Shown: positions 1-10,333 of the stretch, piece by piece
Numbering within the stretch: position 1 is the stretch's first letter
How the letters are laid out: the number at the start of each line of letters is the position of its first letter
Source: Chenopodium formosanum
Lineage: Eukaryota > Streptophyta > Magnoliopsida > Caryophyllales > Amaranthaceae
Length of the DNA: 64,000 bases
Assembly (NCBI GenBank): GCA_024500155.1
Contig: CM044856.1
Coordinates: 54,560,303 to 54,624,302, forward strand
Reading direction: 5' to 3'
The notes under the pieces: model-generated
The model's input: the letters and a program-made list of their open reading frames with translations, nothing else
What the model was told of the DNA's origin: nothing
Database searches by the model: none
Program-made: the position numbers and the translations under genes

Positions 1-969
1 TCTCAAAGTGGGGGAGGAGACCAAATAATACTTCTCCTTCCACCCGAACCATTTGGACACCTTGTCCAAGGTCATTAGATATTGAGGCAAAGTGGTAAGA
101 GTATACCACGCCCCATGACCGCTTGGAGCCTTGCTAAGATAGTGCATATGAGCGAAGGCGGAAAAGCTGGGGGATATATTTTGGAGCTCGCAAGAGTAAA
201 TGTAACTCAGAACATTCACCCACGAATTTGGGGTGAGCTGCCAGACACCCAGATCATACCCCTTGAGGATTTTCCTAATCCTAGTATGGAGGGGGAACCT
301 AAGGCCAGTTTCTATTACCACCCCGTAGTAGACAAAGTAATTGTCTGCATTTTCAATGTTGTCCTCCCATGCCATGACCGCATCTCCAGGCGGGAAAATA
401 ATTTCCCACCCCTTTCCAAAGGGGTGTTTCTCTTTGAAAGTCCTGAAGCCGCTCTTCATCAAGGCTCTATCACCCGGAAGCATTCTTATCTTCTTCGGGT
501 CAGGGTTAGCTGAAGCTTTAGCTGGATGCTCATAGTCAGCCGTAAAATTATCTAGATCGGAGCCAGATGCCTCGGCTCCCGATCTTTTGGCGGCATCATT
601 ACCGCCCGTCTTTTCCCCGGATCCATTAGAAGAGGCGGCTTTTTCATTGCCTACCTCTCTCACGCTTAAGCTTCCGGAGGAATAGGGAGCCTCATTATCG
701 GAACCACTTCTCTCCTCCGAATCCTCTTGTTCCCTATCCAAAACAACCTTATCAACGGGCACTTCTATAGCGCGCCGGCTCCTAGGCTTAATAGCCGTCT
801 GTTTAACCCTAGCCATTGTGTCCTGCACAGACACAAAGAGGGAGGAATTCGGGGATGAGCACAACAGTTCCGACAGTCCAGAAAAGGCACCCCCTGTTCT
901 AGATTCAGCCGTTCTAGGAGACCGGCTGAATGTCCTAGGTAGTGCCGAGTGTGTGGATTGAGAGCTCAT
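1..969 (-). CDS. Transposase_28-like ('putative gypsy type transposon' domain) protein, partial, antisense gene of element C
   Basis: An uninterrupted 323-codon reading frame runs on the minus strand from ATG at 969 off the left edge, so it has no stop in view. The N-terminal ~140 residues are low-complexity, Ser/Glu/Lys-rich and probably disordered. From about residue 165 a folded region begins, with RMLPGDRALMKSGF, then GYDLGVWQLTPNSWVNVLSY and HYLSKAPSGHGAWYTL. The 'QLTPNSW' block is typical of the PF04195 (Transposase_28) family found in plant gypsy-like elements; this is recognition, not a search. The gene lies antisense to the LTR at 1387-1879, between the element body and its 3' LTR. 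An internal Met (DTMARVKQ) is an alternative start. The homologous start at 63887 supports the first Met. Molecular function is unknown. Confidence 0.75.
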   Translation of the reverse strand, partial: MSSQSTHSALPRTFSRSPRTAESRTGGAFSGLSELLCSSPNSSLFVSVQDTMARVKQTAIKPRSRRAIEVPVDKVVLDREQEDSEERSGSDNEAPYSSGSLSVREVGNEKAASSNGSGEKTGGNDAAKRSGAEASGSDLDNFTADYEHPAKASANPDPKKIRMLPGDRALMKSGFRTFKEKHPFGKGWEIIFPPGDAVMAWEDNIENADNYFVYYGVVIETGLRFPLHTRIRKILKGYDLGVWQLTPNSWVNVLSYIYSCELQNISPSFSAFAHMHYLSKAPSGHGAWYTLTTLPQYLMTLDKVSKWFGWKEKYYLVSSPTLR

Positions 970-1386
970 TTTTATTTTTAAATACTATGTATACAGATGG
1001 AAAAAAAAATAATGTATACAAATTGAAATGAAGGAAAAGCTAAAAAAGGGTACAAGCGGTTACCTTACTTTAGTTCTGAAAACTCTAAAAACTGCAACAG
1101 ACGGTGACCGGGTGTTGTAAAAGAGCACACATAAATCTTGAGAATGTGACGCAGATAAGATCAGTGTATCTCTCTCTAAGAATCTCTCTTTTTCTCTCTA
1201 GAAAGTCAAAGAAAAGAAAATGGTGAGAGAAGGGAGGGAGGGTAAACTCCTATTTACAAAGGGGTGAAACGGGGGCATCCCCGTCATACCCCAGATTTTA
1301 CTAGCCGTTTTCACTGTTCATCTCTCTTAGATGAACATGTGTCACAGGCGTCACGTAGAAGCCACGTGACCCCTGTGAGGGGCAAA
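970..1386 (-). promoter_or_regulatory. 5' leader/promoter of the antisense gene of element C; PPT at its LTR edge
   Basis: Non-coding gap between the antisense ATG (969) and the LTR (1387). On the minus strand a TATA-like TGTAAATAGG lies near 1246-1255, followed by CT-rich leader and a possible splice donor (AAA|GTAAGG, near 1065-1075). On the plus strand a purine-rich GTGAGGGGCAAA (1375-1386) directly precedes the LTR and fits a polypurine tract. The same layout, with a better TATA box, recurs mirrored at 63506-63886. Confidence 0.5.
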
Positions 1387-1879
1387 TGTTTAGGGTAAAA
1401 ATACCCTAGACATGTGGTCCAATGAGAGAAGGCAACGTGTCAAACCCAGGTTGGTCCAAGTGGCCCAATAGCCATCTGACACGTGTCCCCTTCAGGTATC
1501 TTCTGAAATTGTGGCCTTCAAGGGCCCAATTTCTAAGAAGCGTCGTAAAACGACACAATAATCAAAATCTAGGTCAAGTGACCCAGATAGGGGCACACCT
1601 TCCAACGACCCTATAAATAGGGAGATATTTCCCCATTTTGGAGACATAATCCATCATTTTATTACACCTACTTTCTCTCACATCAGAGAAACACCTGAGC
1701 TTGGAATCCGAGCAGATACCCACCTAAATTTCCGCACTCTTTATTCTCTTTGAAGTTACTAACTTGATCGTCGGAGGTGGAACTCCTACAACCGGAGTCT
1801 CCGTTGTTTTGCAGGTGCAGCTCAAGCCGGACCAATCTTTGTGACGTAACTCTCCCGAGGGACAAAAACACCCAAAACA
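1387..1879 (+). mobile_element. 3' LTR of gypsy-type element C (493 bp)
   Basis: The LTR is bounded by TGTTTAGGG at 1387 and CCCAAAACA ending at 1879, which are imperfect inverted termini, and is preceded by a polypurine tract. A TATAAATA box lies at 1612-1619, and the U5-like stretch ACTTGATCGTCGGAGG (about 1761-1776) is of a kind common in plant gypsy LTRs. An LTR in the opposite orientation, with the same termini and TATA position, is at 63008-63505. The rest of element C lies outside the window, so its TSD cannot be checked. Confidence 0.75.
1612..1619 (+). promoter_or_regulatory. TATA box of element C LTR
   Basis: TATAAATA within CCCTATAAATAGGGAG, 225 bp into the LTR, followed by a leader-like CT-rich stretch. 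The opposite LTR at 63008-63505 has the same box on its own sense strand (63273-63280). Confidence 0.6.
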
Positions 1880-2040
1880 ATAGTCATGTGGGATTTAGTT
1901 AGATTCGTTTCATAAAATACTTTCACAATATCAACTTTTTATAATTTTTACTTTTACATAATTATAGATATTTTGCATATAAAATGTGCTTTGGGATGCG
2001 TAATTTTCTCCTTGTTGCAATATTAATAGAACGGAGGAAG
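1880..2040. mobile_element. Stowaway-like MITE fragment, one end missing
   Basis: Ends in AGAACGGAGGAAG followed by TA (2041-2042), the usual Stowaway terminus and target. The interior (ATGTGGGATTTAGTTAGATTCG and following AT-rich sequence) looks like common dicot Stowaway copies. The left terminus is absent because the C LTR begins abruptly at 1879/1880, so element C probably inserted into this MITE. Confidence 0.55.
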
Positions 2041-2109
2041 TATAAACTTTTGATTATTTTTCAATATTACAATCTTTGAAGGGTGTTTTAAACAAGATAT
2101 AACTAGAAA

Positions 2110-2136
2110 CTAGTTAGTGACCCGGGTGATTTCCCG
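2110..2136 (-). mobile_element. Helitron-like 3' terminus (minus orientation)
   Basis: Read on the minus strand: a short GC hairpin CCGGG-AAATCA-CCCGG, then GTCACTAA, then CTAG followed by host T. This is the layout of a Helitron 3' end (hairpin, spacer, CTRR, T). No matching 5' TC terminus was identified, so this is a candidate only. Confidence 0.35.
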
Positions 2137-2715
2137 GATTGTATTTTTTAGATGATTGTGGATATAGAGTGATTGAAACTTATAGCTTTTAATATTATTA
2201 CTCCGTATTACACAAATTAAAAGAATCAATAAATTGAATTGACCACAAATATCAATTCCACAATTTTCTCGAGATTATTTGATAGTTAAAAAAGTCATAT
2301 TTTTTGTAAATCGTAGATTACCATTATAGTCCTAAAAAACTATATCGTTTGTACTCTTATCCTACTATACCATTTTTTTCACTCCCTATAACAGAGTCCA
2401 ATGTACGTAGTATATTTCATTTTTTCTTGTCATATCTCTTCGTAAAGTGTCGACCAAAATCAGCCAGTTGAACAATATTGCAAATAAAACACACACACAC
2501 AAAAAAAAAAAAAATAAATAAATAAATAAAAAAAAAAATTTCATATAATTAATTGAAAACTAAGAGGAATGACATCTAATCACTGAATGTAAGCTATATT
2601 TCAACAAATGATCAATTTGTGTAAGAAGACATATTAACACTACACACACCTTAGATTGATATGATAGAAAATTATAGAAAACTAAATGGTGACAAACCTT
2701 ATTAGCAGCATATAA
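2137..2715. other. AT-rich intergenic stretch with low-complexity tracts
   Basis: No coding or structured feature is seen apart from an (AC)n tract passing into A-rich (TAAA)n at about 2490-2540. Confidence 0.5.
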
Positions 2716-2724
2716 AAACTAATG

Positions 2725-3844
2725 GAGCTAAGACCAAATTAGGGCCCTCAATTCTACAATTTTTCACCGTTTAGGTACTGAATTTTTTTTATTCACCATT
2801 TGGGTACTCAGACCCATTTTATGGCAAAAAAAATTAAATCAGCTCAAATAATTTAGTACCCTTGGTTAAAAGTTGAGTACCTTGGGTTAAGATGTAGGGC
2901 CCACCCAAATTTTTTTCTTCTTCCTCCCCTTTTCTAAATTAAATCCAAACATTTCTCAGTCTCCATTGAAGCGCACCCAACATTCTCCATTAAAGCGCAC
3001 TCAACGTTCTCCATTAAAGCAGTTTCTGACGTAAAATTTTAATTTCTTTTTTTTCATCATCTAGTTTCAATTTCTCAATCTAGGGTTTTATCTTAAATTT
3101 TATTCACATTACACACAAATTTAGGGTTCTCCTAAGCTCCACAACATCCTCTATTTCTCGGCTTTCGATTGATCATCCTCCACCGTCGTGTAGGTGAATT
3201 AATGGGTTTTGTTGACTTGTAAGTGTTTGATTGGTGAAATTAGAGTAAAAAATTAGAATTTTATTGATTTTGAAACGCCTAAAAATGCTTGATTGGGATT
3301 TTGCTGATCAAAATTGATGAACGGCGATTGCGCGGATGGTGAAGGAAAGAAGAAGATTTTGGGTTTTGAGGATTTGAGATGCGTGGGTTATTGATTATTC
3401 TTTTTCTTTTTCTTTGTCAAAAAATACAAGGCTACTGTAAGTCTGTTATAAAGATTGCTACAATCTCTATTGAAAATCAAGTATTGCTTTGGCCTCTTCT
3501 TATTTTTTATTTTTTTTCATACAATCTCTATTGAAAATCATCAATGTGGGTTGAGTTTCTGATTTTGCAATTCTTCAAATGTAGATGACAGAGGACTGAA
3601 TCACACACTAGATGAAGCAGCATTTTTTTTCAATTTTGGGCAAATCATGGATGATGAAACAGTTGAATTAATTATTATTTTTTTAATTTTAATTTAATAA
3701 GTTTTTTAATTATGTATGGTTAATGGTGAGTTAGGGGTGAGTTAGTTGGCCTGAAAATTTGTTAGAGTACCTAAAGGGTGAAAAAAAAATTTTGAGTACC
3801 TAAAGGTGAAAAAATCATTGAGGGCCTAATTGTTGACTTAACTC
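2725..3844. mobile_element. Mutator-like TIR element, non-autonomous, possible Pack-MULE
   Basis: The left end GAGCTAAGACCAAATTAGGG matches the inverted right end (reads GAGTTAAGTCAACAATTAGG on the minus strand). The inverted similarity extends for ~55 bp, including CCCTCAAT and TTTAGGTACT on both sides. Flanking 9-mers AAACTAATG (2716-2724) and AAACTATTG (3845-3853) differ at one position and fit a 9-bp Mutator TSD. The ~1 kb interior has no transposase. Part of it (about 2950-3420) has exon/UTR-like composition, with a threefold TCTCCATTRAAGCGCA repeat and a GTAAGTG splice-donor-like site, so a captured gene fragment is possible but unproven. Confidence 0.65.
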
Positions 3845-3853
3845 AAACTATTG

Positions 3854-3918
3854 GGGAAGGTAGATTACAATTTTCATAGTACAACCTATATAACAGTTAT
3901 AAATCTACAGATAAACAT

Positions 3919-3960
<42 letters not shown>

Positions 3961-4723
3961 AAAGGAGATAAGTATAGCATATAGATTTAAACAAATACTA
4001 TACAAACTAATGATATATAAAAACTAATGTTCTTAAAAAAAAGATGCTAAGAAAATCATGCCATTTTAGAATTACCTTTCTTTAATCAAACAATACTATA
4101 GAAAATTATGCACTACTATTTTATTAAGAGCGAATGAACGATTATTGTAACAAATCTTTGGTATTTCTGACCACACAACCACAATAGCAAAGTGTTTTAT
4201 TTTATAATGAAAGGGTAAGTGTCAAAGTACTAATATTTAAGTTTTAATTTGATTATAATATTAAAAAAAAGTGTAATTCAACCATTAATTTCATAATTAA
4301 GTCATTAAATATTTAGCAGTTATAATATGAGGCAATTCAACAGTTTTTTTGTAATTACTATTTTAATGATTCCAATACTTCAGTTGAGTCCAAATAATTA
4401 GAATAGTAATTATAGTTAAAAAAAACACTTTGAATTGTCTCATTTTATAACTGTTAAGTAAATATTTTAATGTTGAATACATAAATCACTATAATTGACA
4501 GGTATGGTAGCATTAATAATGTCGATTACAACTTTATGGGAGGATTTTTGTTGTTGTTGTTGTTGTTTTTATTGGGTTCGAATGACATGGAGATGACATG
4601 GCGAAATGTAATAAAAAAATGACACATGGCGGATTGACACTCCTACCTTTGAGTTTTAATAATAATATTGATAGTGTTATAAACCTTACAGTACACCCAA
4701 TATTATTGTCACTATGGTGTTTG
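3854..4723. other. AT-rich intergenic DNA with homopolymer and (TTG)n tracts
   Basis: Contains a ~39-bp poly-T run (about 3920-3958) and a (TTG)n microsatellite at about 4548-4567. Weak inverted ends AAGGGTAAGTGTCAAAG (about 4210) and AAGGTAGGAGTGTCAATC (minus, about 4650) hint at a decayed TIR element. No coding sequence is seen. Confidence 0.4.
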
Positions 4724-4746
4724 GCGCACGTTCGTGCGCGTGCTAG
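4724..4746 (+). mobile_element. Helitron-like 3' terminus (plus orientation)
   Basis: Perfect hairpin GCGCACG/CGTGCGC (4724-4730 and 4733-4739, 2-nt loop), then GTG and CTAG (4743-4746) followed by T. This is the canonical Helitron 3' arrangement. The 5' end was not located. Confidence 0.45.
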
Positions 4747-4837
4747 TTGGAGTTTTAGGGTGTAATTCTTGTCTTGAGGTGTTGCAATCTGAGGTTTTTT
4801 TTTCTTTTTTTTTTCAAGTAGATAATGAGTTTAAATA

Positions 4838-5032
4838 CCTCCGTTTCTTTTTAGTTAACACATATTCCTTTTTATGAAGTTTTTTTTAGTTAACACGTTT
4901 CCTTTTGTAATAAATTTTTTACCTTGCATTTACAAGGTATCCCACTTACTTTTTCATTCTCTCTCACTCTCTCTCCTCTCCTTAATATATGTGCCTAAAT
5001 CAAACGCGTCAACTAAATAGAAACGGAGAAAG
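4838..5032. mobile_element. Stowaway-like MITE (195 bp)
   Basis: Terminal inverted repeats CCTCCGTTTCTTTTTAGTT and, on the minus strand, CTTTCTCCGTTTCTATTTAG, flanked on both sides by TA (4836-4837 and 5033-5034). The CTCCGTTTC core is typical of plant Stowaway elements. There is no coding capacity. Confidence 0.7.
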
Positions 5033-5424
5033 TATGTGTCTAAAGTATTGTTGCTCATGGTATTTTTTTTAAAAAAATTGATAATTTATTTTTTTGTAAG
5101 GGAAAAAATTGAAGTGTATTCTATTAAGAAAGTGTAAAAAATTGATCACTTTAGTTACGTTATTTTTGTGCTAACTATAGGTGTTTAGAGTCGGTCCTCA
5201 ATTTGCATGTAAGTCCAAATGCATAAGTTCGATTGAAATTTTAAATGCAGTTAAAAGATAGGACTTTTTTATTTTTTAATAAACTTAGTTGATTATGTTC
5301 TTGCGGCCTTAAGTGATCTCATATGAATTTCTTGTTCTTTTAGCAGAAATAAATCTTATTTAATTATTACATAATTTTGCAGCGATAACACATTTTATTT
5401 GTTAAGTTAGTAATTTTCATGACA

Positions 5425-5479
5425 CAGTGGCAGATCTTGAAACATTTTATTTCGGGGGCCAAGTTGTCAAATAGATATT

Positions 5480-5527
<48 letters not shown>

Positions 5528-6069
5528 TCGAGATACTTATTGCAAAAACGTACTCTAACTTTCAAGTGAGCAATTTATCAACCTCGTAACGTCTTGTCTC
5601 CTAAAATTGGTTTTGAGTGCTCAAACTATTCAAAATAACAAATGAATTTAATTGAAAAAAATAAAAATTGAAACTGTTTTTTTTTTTTTTTTAAAAACAA
5701 TACGAAGTATAGGATATAATAACGATTAATAACATTAACTATTTAATGTAAAACAAAACATGTTCAAGGTGCAAATATTTATTAATTAATGGTTTAAAAG
5801 GAAAGAATAAGTGTAGTAAAAGAGAGAAAGAACTTTTAAGGGTTGTCAGTGCTTAATGGCCTGGGAATTGGGTAGCTATAGACCTAGAGTAGTAGACTAC
5901 AGTAGTAGATTAGCAGATTAGTACTTTTATTACTACTAGGTTATTTCCCCTTCCTAAGGAAATAAAAAAAAAAATCATTTTATTGGGCCATTTACCTACT
6001 ACTGTACATTTTTTTCCCAAATCTTTCAGGGAACAAGCCCCATTGAGCCCTAACAAAGGTCCGCCTCTG
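5425..6069. mobile_element. hAT-like MITE with internal poly-A tract
   Basis: Ends CAGTGGCAGATC (left) and, on the minus strand, CAGAGGCGGACC (right) form a short hAT-type TIR. The flanks ATGACACA and ATGGCACA are similar 8-mers but overlap the TIR by two bases, so the TSD is uncertain. The interior holds a ~41-bp poly-A run (about 5485-5525). No transposase is seen. Confidence 0.5.
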
Positions 6070-6840
6070 ATGGCACAATATATAGTACTTGAACATCTTA
6101 GTATAAAAGATTATGTGGTCTTTCTATCTATCTCTCCTTATCCTAATAAGATAATTGCCTAAATTTTCTTTCTCAAGCCAACTTTCCTAATTACCCTTTT
6201 TTAAAGTGGTCTCTTAATTTTCTTAAGTGATCTTTCTTTTTTTAAGTGACCTTTCTTCATAAGTAATCTTTCTTCTTAAGTAATCTTTCTTTTCTTAAAT
6301 GAGTGATCTTTCTTCTCGAGTGGTCTTTCTTCTAGATTGATTTTTCTTAAGTGGTCTTAATTGTTTTATCTCTCTAGCATTTAATTATTAAATCTTTAAC
6401 CTAAGCTAATTTCTCTTAATTTATTAAGTAAGTAGCTTAGCTCTCTTTTTTTGTTTAGTGATATTTTTTAAGTGCTCCTGCCTCAAGTGATTGTTTCATA
6501 AAAAATTAGCTAAAGAAAATATAATTAGCTAAAGTGGTCCATCATTTCATTAGTAAGCTTCTTCTTGAGCTAATTTCTCTAATTCTTAAGTGTACTATCT
6601 CTCTCTCTCTCTCTCATTTTAGTAATTAAGCATTTTTCTAATCTAATAATTGTGTTTTTTCGAGCTAATTGTTCCGAATTTTCTTAAGTGGTCTCCTTCT
6701 TTCTCCTAAGCTAATTGACTTGATTTTTTTTAATGTGATCGTTCTTAATTGGTCTTTCATTTCTCCAAAGCCAATTGACCCTATTTTCAATACTTATTTT
6801 TCTTAAAGGACCCCATTTTATCTCCCTCATTTTTTTTGAG
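6070..6840. repeat. Diverged low-complexity array (AAGTGGTCTTTCTT / CTAAGCTAATT type)
   Basis: Irregular repetition of phrases such as TTCTTAAGTGGTCTTTC and CTAAGCTAATT, with a (TC)n tract at about 6598-6614. The same phrases recur at 59890-60350 and 62240-62350, on the far side of the LINE and its insertions. The array therefore probably pre-dates the LINE insertion. No coding sequence. Confidence 0.5.
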
Positions 6841-7122
6841 AAAGAAATTTTTTTTAATTAATCACAATAAAAGAAAATACACCGAGGCATAAGCCCTTGA
6901 GCCAATCAAGCTCACTAACCTTAATTTTCCTAATACAAACACTACTAATTCTATGGTATACATCATAACAAATTTTACCTACAACAATACTATGCCTATA
7001 AATTCTAGCATCCCAAATAGCTCTATTTCTTTGCTGCCAAATACTATACACAATTGCAGCACATATACTCTGATAAACTTGCTTCTGGAATATGTTTTTA
7101 GCCTTCCAGCACCAATCACTAT
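6841..7122 (-). pseudogene. LINE (non-LTR retrotransposon) 3' fragment: end of ORF2
   Basis: On the minus strand the frame reads WCWKAKNIFQ...VYSIWQQRNRAIWDARIY...LDWLKGLCLG. The IWQQRNRAIW block is typical of the C-terminal zf-RVT region of plant LINE ORF2 proteins. It ends near an A-rich tail (T-rich on plus, about 6828-6860). It is the continuation of the RT fragment at 27202-28355. Roughly a hundred residues expected between ...SAYMWL there and WCWKAK here are absent, so the junction with element A was not a clean insertion. Confidence 0.7.
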
Positions 7123-8023
7123 TGTAGGGAATATTTCAAGCATTACCCCAAACTTGAACCCCACTGTGATCATACACTAAAGTACGGTGGCGTCCAAAGG
7201 AAAGAAAGCTAGAGCAAAAGAGTCGCCATTAAGTTTTAGGAACTTGTAAACTGTTCACGAGGTGAAGGTTACACCCCTTAACGATCCAAGAGATCGTTAA
7301 CTCCAATAGGTCTTGAACCATGACTGGAAGTTCCAGGATGAAGGTACAAATCCAACCTAAAAGAGATTGAACCTGCCCTAATAATAGGCCTCTACTTTAT
7401 TCTGATCATATTCATGTGCGCTTTCTGACTAAAATGCAATCAATAGGTTTAACCCTAAACCTGTTTAACTATGTTGGTTGAATATTAATGCACAAATAAA
7501 ACTATTATTGGCGATCACTTGAATTATAATCAAATTAACCCTAAATAAGATTATTAATTATCTTATTAAGCATGATTACAAGTACCAATTCCCTTTAAAC
7601 ATGCATAAAATGTGTGATCAAGCAATAACAATAAATATATCAAGCAACATAATAATCACAATAATCATCATAACAATCATAATCATGTTAAAGCATAATA
7701 ATAGCAAGATCTTAGGCATGATACTAACAAGATTAATAACAAACCCTAGCATGTCACTAAACAATAAAAAACAAATATATAGCCCTAACATGATACTAAC
7801 ATGAATATTAGGAAAGAAAATAGGAAGCATCGCAGAAATCATAATTGATATAAGCAAATGACCCTAAATATGATACTAGGAAGCAATAAAAACATCCTCA
7901 CATGATACTAGGAATTAAAATAACAATCTAAACATGATTTCTATATCATAATATCAATTAAACAATTAAAATACTTACTTGGATGCCTCGTATCTCTTTC
8001 TAATAACAAAATACACGCGTTAG
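7123..8023 (-). mobile_element. Inverted partial LTR of element A family
   Basis: Begins TGTAGGGAATATTTCAAGC, the reverse complement of the A LTR 3' end, and follows that LTR backwards for ~900 bp. It stops at ACACGCGTTAG, directly abutting the TGTAGACACC start of LTR1 at 8024. It is visibly more diverged than the two LTRs of A are from each other. The other half of this LTR is not present on the right side of A. It could be an older minus-oriented copy into which A inserted, followed by deletion, or a product of rearrangement. Confidence 0.75.
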
Positions 8024-9915
8024 TGTAGACACCCATTTGTGTCTCCCCAAAACAAAACCCAATGATGAGTACCTTTCGCGTCGAATCATAATCGAATGAA
8101 GTGAAAGTGTGGAAAGTCTAGTGTTGCGGATAGTTTTTTAATTTCTTTTCTCTTCTCTCTGTTTTTGAAAGCTTATTTTAAGAAAACAGACAATCCAGTT
8201 TGGTTGGTCCATGATATGGGTCCAATAGTAGTGTAGTTGGATGGGGCTTGACAAGAGCTTTCCGACGATATATTATAAGCCCAATTCCGATGAATATTGA
8301 GGAAGTTATGGCCAATTTCCTAAACTGGGCTCGGTTTGAGCCTTATATGAGGCCCAATGATCTAGGAGAGGGCCTAATATAGATTTATCATTCCTAATGC
8401 AATTAGGAATGGTTTTAGTCTTCTAGATTCGTCTAGAAGGTTCTTTTCATTCCTAATTCAATTAGCATTGATAAATTGACTTTTGTTGACTTTTCAGAGT
8501 TTTAATTAGAATCAAAGAGCATTTTTGAGGAAAATACAATTTTATCCTCCTGTACGGCAATTTTTATCTGATTTTAAGAAAACGCGTGATTTTCTGAATC
8601 AGCGCCAAACGCCAGCTGTAGCGCTTGGCGCTACACTTGGCGCCTAGCGCTAATAGCCAGCGTTGGCGCTAATTCAATTTTACGTGCGTCATAACTCTGT
8701 TTTGATATTTTATCTTTTTGGCTGATTTTCTCTATAAATAACGTTGTAAAAACTTCGTTTTCATTCACTAATTCTCGTCAACAATCATCGATTCTCTCTC
8801 ATTCTCTTCTACAATCAACCAACTCTCATCAATATTTTCTTGATTACTCTCTCTCTCTTTTCTAAACTAGCTTCTCTCAAATATAAAAATTTCGCATTCA
8901 TTAGATTTAGAAACACCTATCCAAATTCAAAGTTGCCTTCGCCCTAGACGTGAAAGGTTTAATTTCTGAGGGTTTGGTCCCAAATCTCTCTTTTCATTAT
9001 TTAATTTAATTTTTTTATTTATTATTTTCCTTGAAGTTACTAACGTGTGTATTTTGTTATTAGAAAGAGATACGAGGCATCAAAGTAAGTACTTTAATGG
9101 TTTTATTGATGTTATGATGTAGAAATCATGTTTAGGTTGTTATTATGATATTCCTAGTATCATGTCTAGGGTAACTTTAATATTAAGTATGATTAAAAGT
9201 ATGATGCCTTTTATGTTCTTCCTAATATTTATGATTGTTAGTATCATGTTAGGACTAAAGCTTTGATTTTTATTGTTTAGTGACATGCTAGGGTTTGTTA
9301 TTAATCTTGTTAGTATCATGCCTAGGATCTTGCTATTAATATTATGCTTTAACATGAATATTATGATTATTTTTATGATTATTATTATGTTGCTTAATAT
9401 GATATTTATTGTTATTGCTTGATCACACCTTTTATGCATGTTTAAAAGGAATTTGTACTTGTAATCACGCTTAATAAGAGAATTAATAATCTTGTTTAGG
9501 GTTAATATGATTATAATTCAAGTGATCGCCAATAATAGTTTTATTTGTGCATTATATTTAACCAACATAGATAAACAGGTTTAGGGTTAAACCTATTGAT
9601 TGCATGTTAGTCAGAAAGCGCACATGAATACGATCAGAATAAAGTAAAGGCCTATTATTAGGGCAGGTTCAATCTCTTTTAGGTTGGATTTGTACCTTCA
9701 TCCCCGAACCCTATTTGGTTCAAGACCTTATGGAGTTGACGATCTCTTCGATCGTTAAGGGGTGTAACCTTCACCTCGTGAACGGTTTACAAGTTCCTAA
9801 AACTTGTTGGCGACTCTTTTGCTCTATCTTCTTCCCTTTTGGACGCCACCGTACTTTAGTGTATGATCACAGTGGGGTTCAAGCTAGGGGATTAACGCTT
9901 GAAATATTCCCTACA
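8024..9915 (+). repeat. 5' LTR of element A (1892 bp)
   Basis: Starts TGTAGACACC and ends CCCTACA, giving inverted termini TGTAG/CTACA. A TATAAATA box is at 8733-8740. A cluster of TGGCGCYA motifs lies at 8601-8670, just upstream of TATA. Compared by eye with LTR2, the first ~700 bp show about 20-30 substitutions plus an indel in the motif cluster, whereas the last ~950 bp show fewer than ten. An apparent 98-residue minus-strand ORF (9143-9439) recurs identically at 26434-26730; it is not treated as a gene. Confidence 0.9.
8733..8740 (+). promoter_or_regulatory. TATA box, LTR1 of element A
   Basis: TATAAATA within TTCTCTATAAATAACG, ~60 bp downstream of the motif cluster. The equivalent box in LTR2 is at 26020-26027. 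Confidence 0.6.
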
Positions 9916-9920
9916 ATTTT

Positions 9921-9938
9921 TGGCGACTCCACAAGGGA
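9921..9938 (+). other. Primer binding site of element A
   Basis: TGGCGACTCCACAAGGG begins 5 bp after the LTR end (9915). TGGCGA(C/T)TCC also directly follows the 5' LTR of B1 (52715-52724, minus), which supports it as the tRNA primer site. The tRNA identity was not determined. Confidence 0.6.
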
Positions 9939-10217
9939 GGATTTCCATTTTAATTCCTGAATTTGTTTCGGCAATGATTTAGAATGAGTGGATGAGACTC
10001 GAAACGTTCTAAGTATTTCATGTGCGTAATTTTGATTAACATTATTGTCATATGCATAAAAAAGATCTCATTGGAAAGACCATCCGTAATGAGTTAAAAC
10101 ATAGGATTTTACACGTAGGAAATTTGAGAAATATCTTTCACAACTAGGACCGAAATAATACTGTGCGAAACTGGAAAATTTTATCGAGCACAGAAAGCTA
10201 CCGAGGCATGTAGGAAT

Positions 10218-10333
10218 TAGCGTCAGCGACCAGATCATTGGCGCCAGACATTTAACTGTAGTGCCAGACGGCAGGCTTGTCGCCAGGCGCTACAGCTAAA
10301 ACCTGGCGCCAAGCTCTGTTTGCTGGCGCCAAA
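10218..10333. repeat. A-family motif cluster 2 (TGGCGCYA)
   Basis: Contains TGGCGCCA three times, plus AGGCGCTA and degenerate GTCGCCAGG copies, within ~115 bp. It corresponds in position to the B1 cluster at 52393-52491. Confidence 0.75.

Noticed and set aside
82..513. 143-aa plus-strand ORF at the left edge
   Set aside because: Shadow of the longer minus-strand Transposase_28-like frame, which has recognisable motifs.
9143..9439. 98-residue minus-strand ORF repeated at 26434-26730 as a gene
   Set aside because: It lies in the LTR, is Ile/Asn-rich from AT-rich DNA, and is identical because the LTRs are copies.
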